DNA of 64,000 nt from CAYLLN01 sp964384375 (GTDB lineage Bacteria > Planctomycetota > Planctomycetia > Pirellulales > Pirellulaceae), in contig CAYLLN010000027.1 in the NCBI GenBank assembly GCA_964384375.1, positions 1 to 64,000 of the forward strand. The letters are read 5' to 3'. Below the pieces are notes generated by a model. It ran no database searches and was not told the origin of the DNA. It was given only the letters and a program-made list of their open reading frames with translations. Within the stretch, counting starts at the first letter, position 1. Every line of letters begins with the position of its first letter. Both the position numbers and the translations under genes were made by a program. This document shows, piece after piece, positions 62,336 to 64,000 of the stretch.

Positions 62336-63109
62336 TCAGTTCTCGTTGCCGTCGAAGATGCTGTCATCGACGGTCGTAACGGCGACGGGAAACTCTGTTT
62401 GATTGGGCGCGAACGTGGCGATGCCGGAACGTGCGGCATAGTCGTCCGGGGCGGTGGCGGAACCGTTGGCCGTTTCGTACAGGGCGGTCACTTCCGTCGT
62501 GCTCGGTGGATCGAGCTTGATGATGAATTGCAGGACGCCCCCTTCGGCGACCTGAGCGTCGGTGACTGTGAGGTAGTGATAGGTGGTTCCACCACCCCCG
62601 CTACCACCAGAGGCATCGTTGTCGAAGATTGTGACGACATCGGCGATCTGTTGCCCCAGGTCGTAGGCGAGTCCGTCGAGCAGCGTGACGTTGACGTATT
62701 CCGTCGGTTCGGGAACCGCGTTGTTGACGGGAGTGACAACGAGAGGAATGGTTGCCGCCCCGACGGGAAAGGTGACGGACTGCCCGAGCGGTGTGTAGTC
62801 GTCGCCGCTGGTCGCTGTGCCGGCGACGGCAAAGCTCACGGTGAGGGTCGAAGTGGTGGGCCCGGTGCGCGTGAGTGTGAAGCGACCGAGGTCGGGACCC
62901 GCCTCGGATGCCGACCAATCGGTGGCGGTGATTTCGACGATGGGGAGCCCTGGCCCGAAGGGCCAGACGGCCCGCTCGGACCGGAGGGACCACTTGGCCC
63001 TGAAGGTCCGCTTGAGCCACCGCTGGAACCTGACGAACCACTGCCTTCTGACGAACCACTGCCGCCGGAGGAGCCCCAGGAAGCCTCTCCCAGTTCGCGT
63101 GTCCCTCAT
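62336..63109 (-). CDS. Truncated Calx-beta-domain protein, possibly frameshifted
   Basis: A 257-residue frame. Residues about 55-165 are a complete Calx-beta domain (FTLTRTGPTTSTLTVSFAVA, TSGDDYTPLGQSVTFPVGAA, NVTLLDGLAY, TIFDNDASGG). A second one (LTVTDAQVAEGGVLQFII) stops at DDSIFDGNEN, before its last strands. The N-terminal 55 residues (LRRQWFVRRQWFVRFQRWLK) do not look like protein; the same DNA is a regular repeat that in another frame would give a Gly/Ser/Pro-rich linker. I suspect a frameshift there and truncation at the end, so this may be a remnant of a large surface protein. Confidence 0.55.
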   Translation of the reverse strand: MRDTRTGRGFLGLLRRQWFVRRQWFVRFQRWLKRTFRAKWSLRSERAVWPFGPGLPIVEITATDWSASEAGPDLGRFTLTRTGPTTSTLTVSFAVAGTATSGDDYTPLGQSVTFPVGAATIPLVVTPVNNAVPEPTEYVNVTLLDGLAYDLGQQIADVVTIFDNDASGGSGGGGTTYHYLTVTDAQVAEGGVLQFIIKLDPPSTTEVTALYETANGSATAPDDYAARSGIATFAPNQTEFPVAVTTVDDSIFDGNEN

Positions 63110-63268
63110 GGCGGCGTGAGGGGACTACTTACCCCGTTGCCAGCCTCCGTACCCTTCCTATACTGACACCGGCGGCGTTCTCCCCGCTGCCGCTACCTGC
63201 CGATTCGCTGTAAACTAAGGGCTGATCGGACGTTATGCCTCGCCGGCCCTTCGGAAAAAAGGTCTGCC

Positions 63269-64000
63269 GTGAAATCTGCCGCTGGTGACCCGCCCCAGGG
63301 GTCCTTTCTCGCCCGGAACGAATTCCTCATCCGCCGCCTGCACTCCCTCTCGGGGCTGATCCCCGTCGGGGCGTACATGGTGGTCCACCTGCTAACGAAC
63401 GCGACCGTGGTCGAAAGCCCCGGCCTCTTTCAGCGGATGGTGTACCAGATTCACAGCCTCCCGCTCTTGCCGGTCATCGAGTGGGGGTTCATCTTCCTGC
63501 CGATTCTGTTTCACGCGATCATCGGCGTCTTGATTATCCGCGGATCGCTCCCCAACAGCGGCACCTACAAGTACGGCAGCAACGTCCGCTACACCATGCA
63601 GCGGGCGACCGGCATGATCGCCTTCGTCTTCATCGTGTTCCACGTCTTTCACATGCACGGCTGGTTCCACTTCGCGGCGTGGGAAACGAACGTCGTGAAG
63701 CCGCTCGGCGGCGGCCAATTCGAGCCGTTCAACGCTCCGACAACCGCGGCGGCGGCTCTGTCCGGCATCGCGTATCAAATCTTCTACGTCGTCGGTGTCC
63801 TCTCCTGCGTGTTCCACCTGGCCAACGGCATCTGGACGTTCGGCATCACATGGGGCATCTGGGTGACGCCGGCGGCGCAGCGCTGGGCAACGACGGCCTG
63901 CCTCGTGTTCGGCTTGGCCCTGTCGGCGGTCGGCCTGGGCGCGCTCGGCGGGTTCGTGTTCATGTCGAAGGAACGGCAGGCCGAGGCCCGGAAGGTGGAA
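63269..64000 (+). CDS. sdhC: Succinate dehydrogenase cytochrome b558 subunit (3' end outside window)
   Basis: 244 codons from a GTG start at 63269 to the window edge. It matches the B. subtilis-type single membrane anchor of succinate:quinone reductase: RNEFLIRRLHSLSGLIPVGA, VVHLLTNATVV, PILFHAIIGVLIIRGS, FIVFHVFHMHGW and VFHLANGIWTFGITWG. Histidines in these segments bind two hemes b. It anchors SdhA/SdhB and passes electrons to quinone. A GGAAAAAAGG stretch precedes the start. sdhA and sdhB are expected immediately downstream. Confidence 0.92.
   Translation, partial: MKSAAGDPPQGSFLARNEFLIRRLHSLSGLIPVGAYMVVHLLTNATVVESPGLFQRMVYQIHSLPLLPVIEWGFIFLPILFHAIIGVLIIRGSLPNSGTYKYGSNVRYTMQRATGMIAFVFIVFHVFHMHGWFHFAAWETNVVKPLGGGQFEPFNAPTTAAAALSGIAYQIFYVVGVLSCVFHLANGIWTFGITWGIWVTPAAQRWATTACLVFGLALSAVGLGALGGFVFMSKERQAEARKVE

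Overview
The window looks like a chromosome segment from a planctomycete, probably Planctomycetia/Pirellulales. This rests on lineage habits: a 2055-residue surface protein with an LEPR-like N-terminus (PLERREVMA), a DUF1559-type protein, small zinc-ribbon and lipoprotein genes of planctomycete type, several Hsp70 paralogues, a PL10-type pectate lyase and high GC. The taxonomic call is inference.

Region 1 (1-24.7 kb) is accessory. It opens with the start of an IS110-type transposase and a broken ECF sigma gene. A minus-strand nitrogen-oxide cluster follows. In transcription order it holds an Hsp70 variant, a metallo-beta-lactamase/diiron protein, a two-heme-c plus ethylbenzene-dehydrogenase-gamma-like subunit, a Tat-exported nitrite-oxidoreductase-type molybdoenzyme alpha subunit, a small unknown protein, the Fe-S beta subunit, a NarJ/TorD chaperone and a MOSC protein. 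Next come nitric-oxide genes: hemerythrin, a GYD protein, quinol NO reductase, cupin, NnrS with extra terminal domains, a small exported protein and an Rrf2 regulator. Five copies of one palindrome (GGAN-N6-RTCC, extending to TAAYTGGAY-N6-RTCCARTTA) lie in front of the nxr operon, hemerythrin, nnrS and rrf2. At three of them the palindrome follows a recognisable -10 directly. I read this as a self-contained NO-responsive regulon. The region then decays (DUF4915/TIGR03032 remnant, about 1.4 kb with no gene) and ends with an unknown gene, an excisionase-like gene and a tyrosine recombinase beside the 3' end of tRNA-Ser(CGA), the classical right end of an integrated island.

Region 2 (24.7-41 kb) is ordinary backbone: a PQQ-type propeller protein, zinc-ribbon protein, lipoprotein, membrane protein, HEGTH-motif putative peptidase, FliL-like protein, coiled-coil protein, lone GroES, terpene-cyclase-fold protein, glutamine-dependent asparagine synthase, DUF1559 protein and an Hsp70/DUF2760 pair. 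Two palindromic CGCAAAG-type intergenic repeats lie here.

Region 3 (41-47.4 kb) is the giant surface protein: a cyclophilin domain, cadherin-like tandem repeats and an SdrD-B-like domain. Two copies of one module of about 112 residues interrupt two unrelated conserved domains in frame, as if the module itself were mobile.

Region 4 (47.4-64 kb) holds a polyprenol-phosphate mannosyltransferase, a membrane M28 peptidase, pectate lyase, Hsp70 followed by a polymorphic-toxin-44-like gene, and a sulfate-activation operon (cysD, cysNC) with an EVE/HNH endonuclease gene placed between its two genes. A DCC oxidoreductase, a membrane coiled-coil protein, dapB, a HAD phosphatase, a truncated Calx-beta protein and the start of sdhC complete it.
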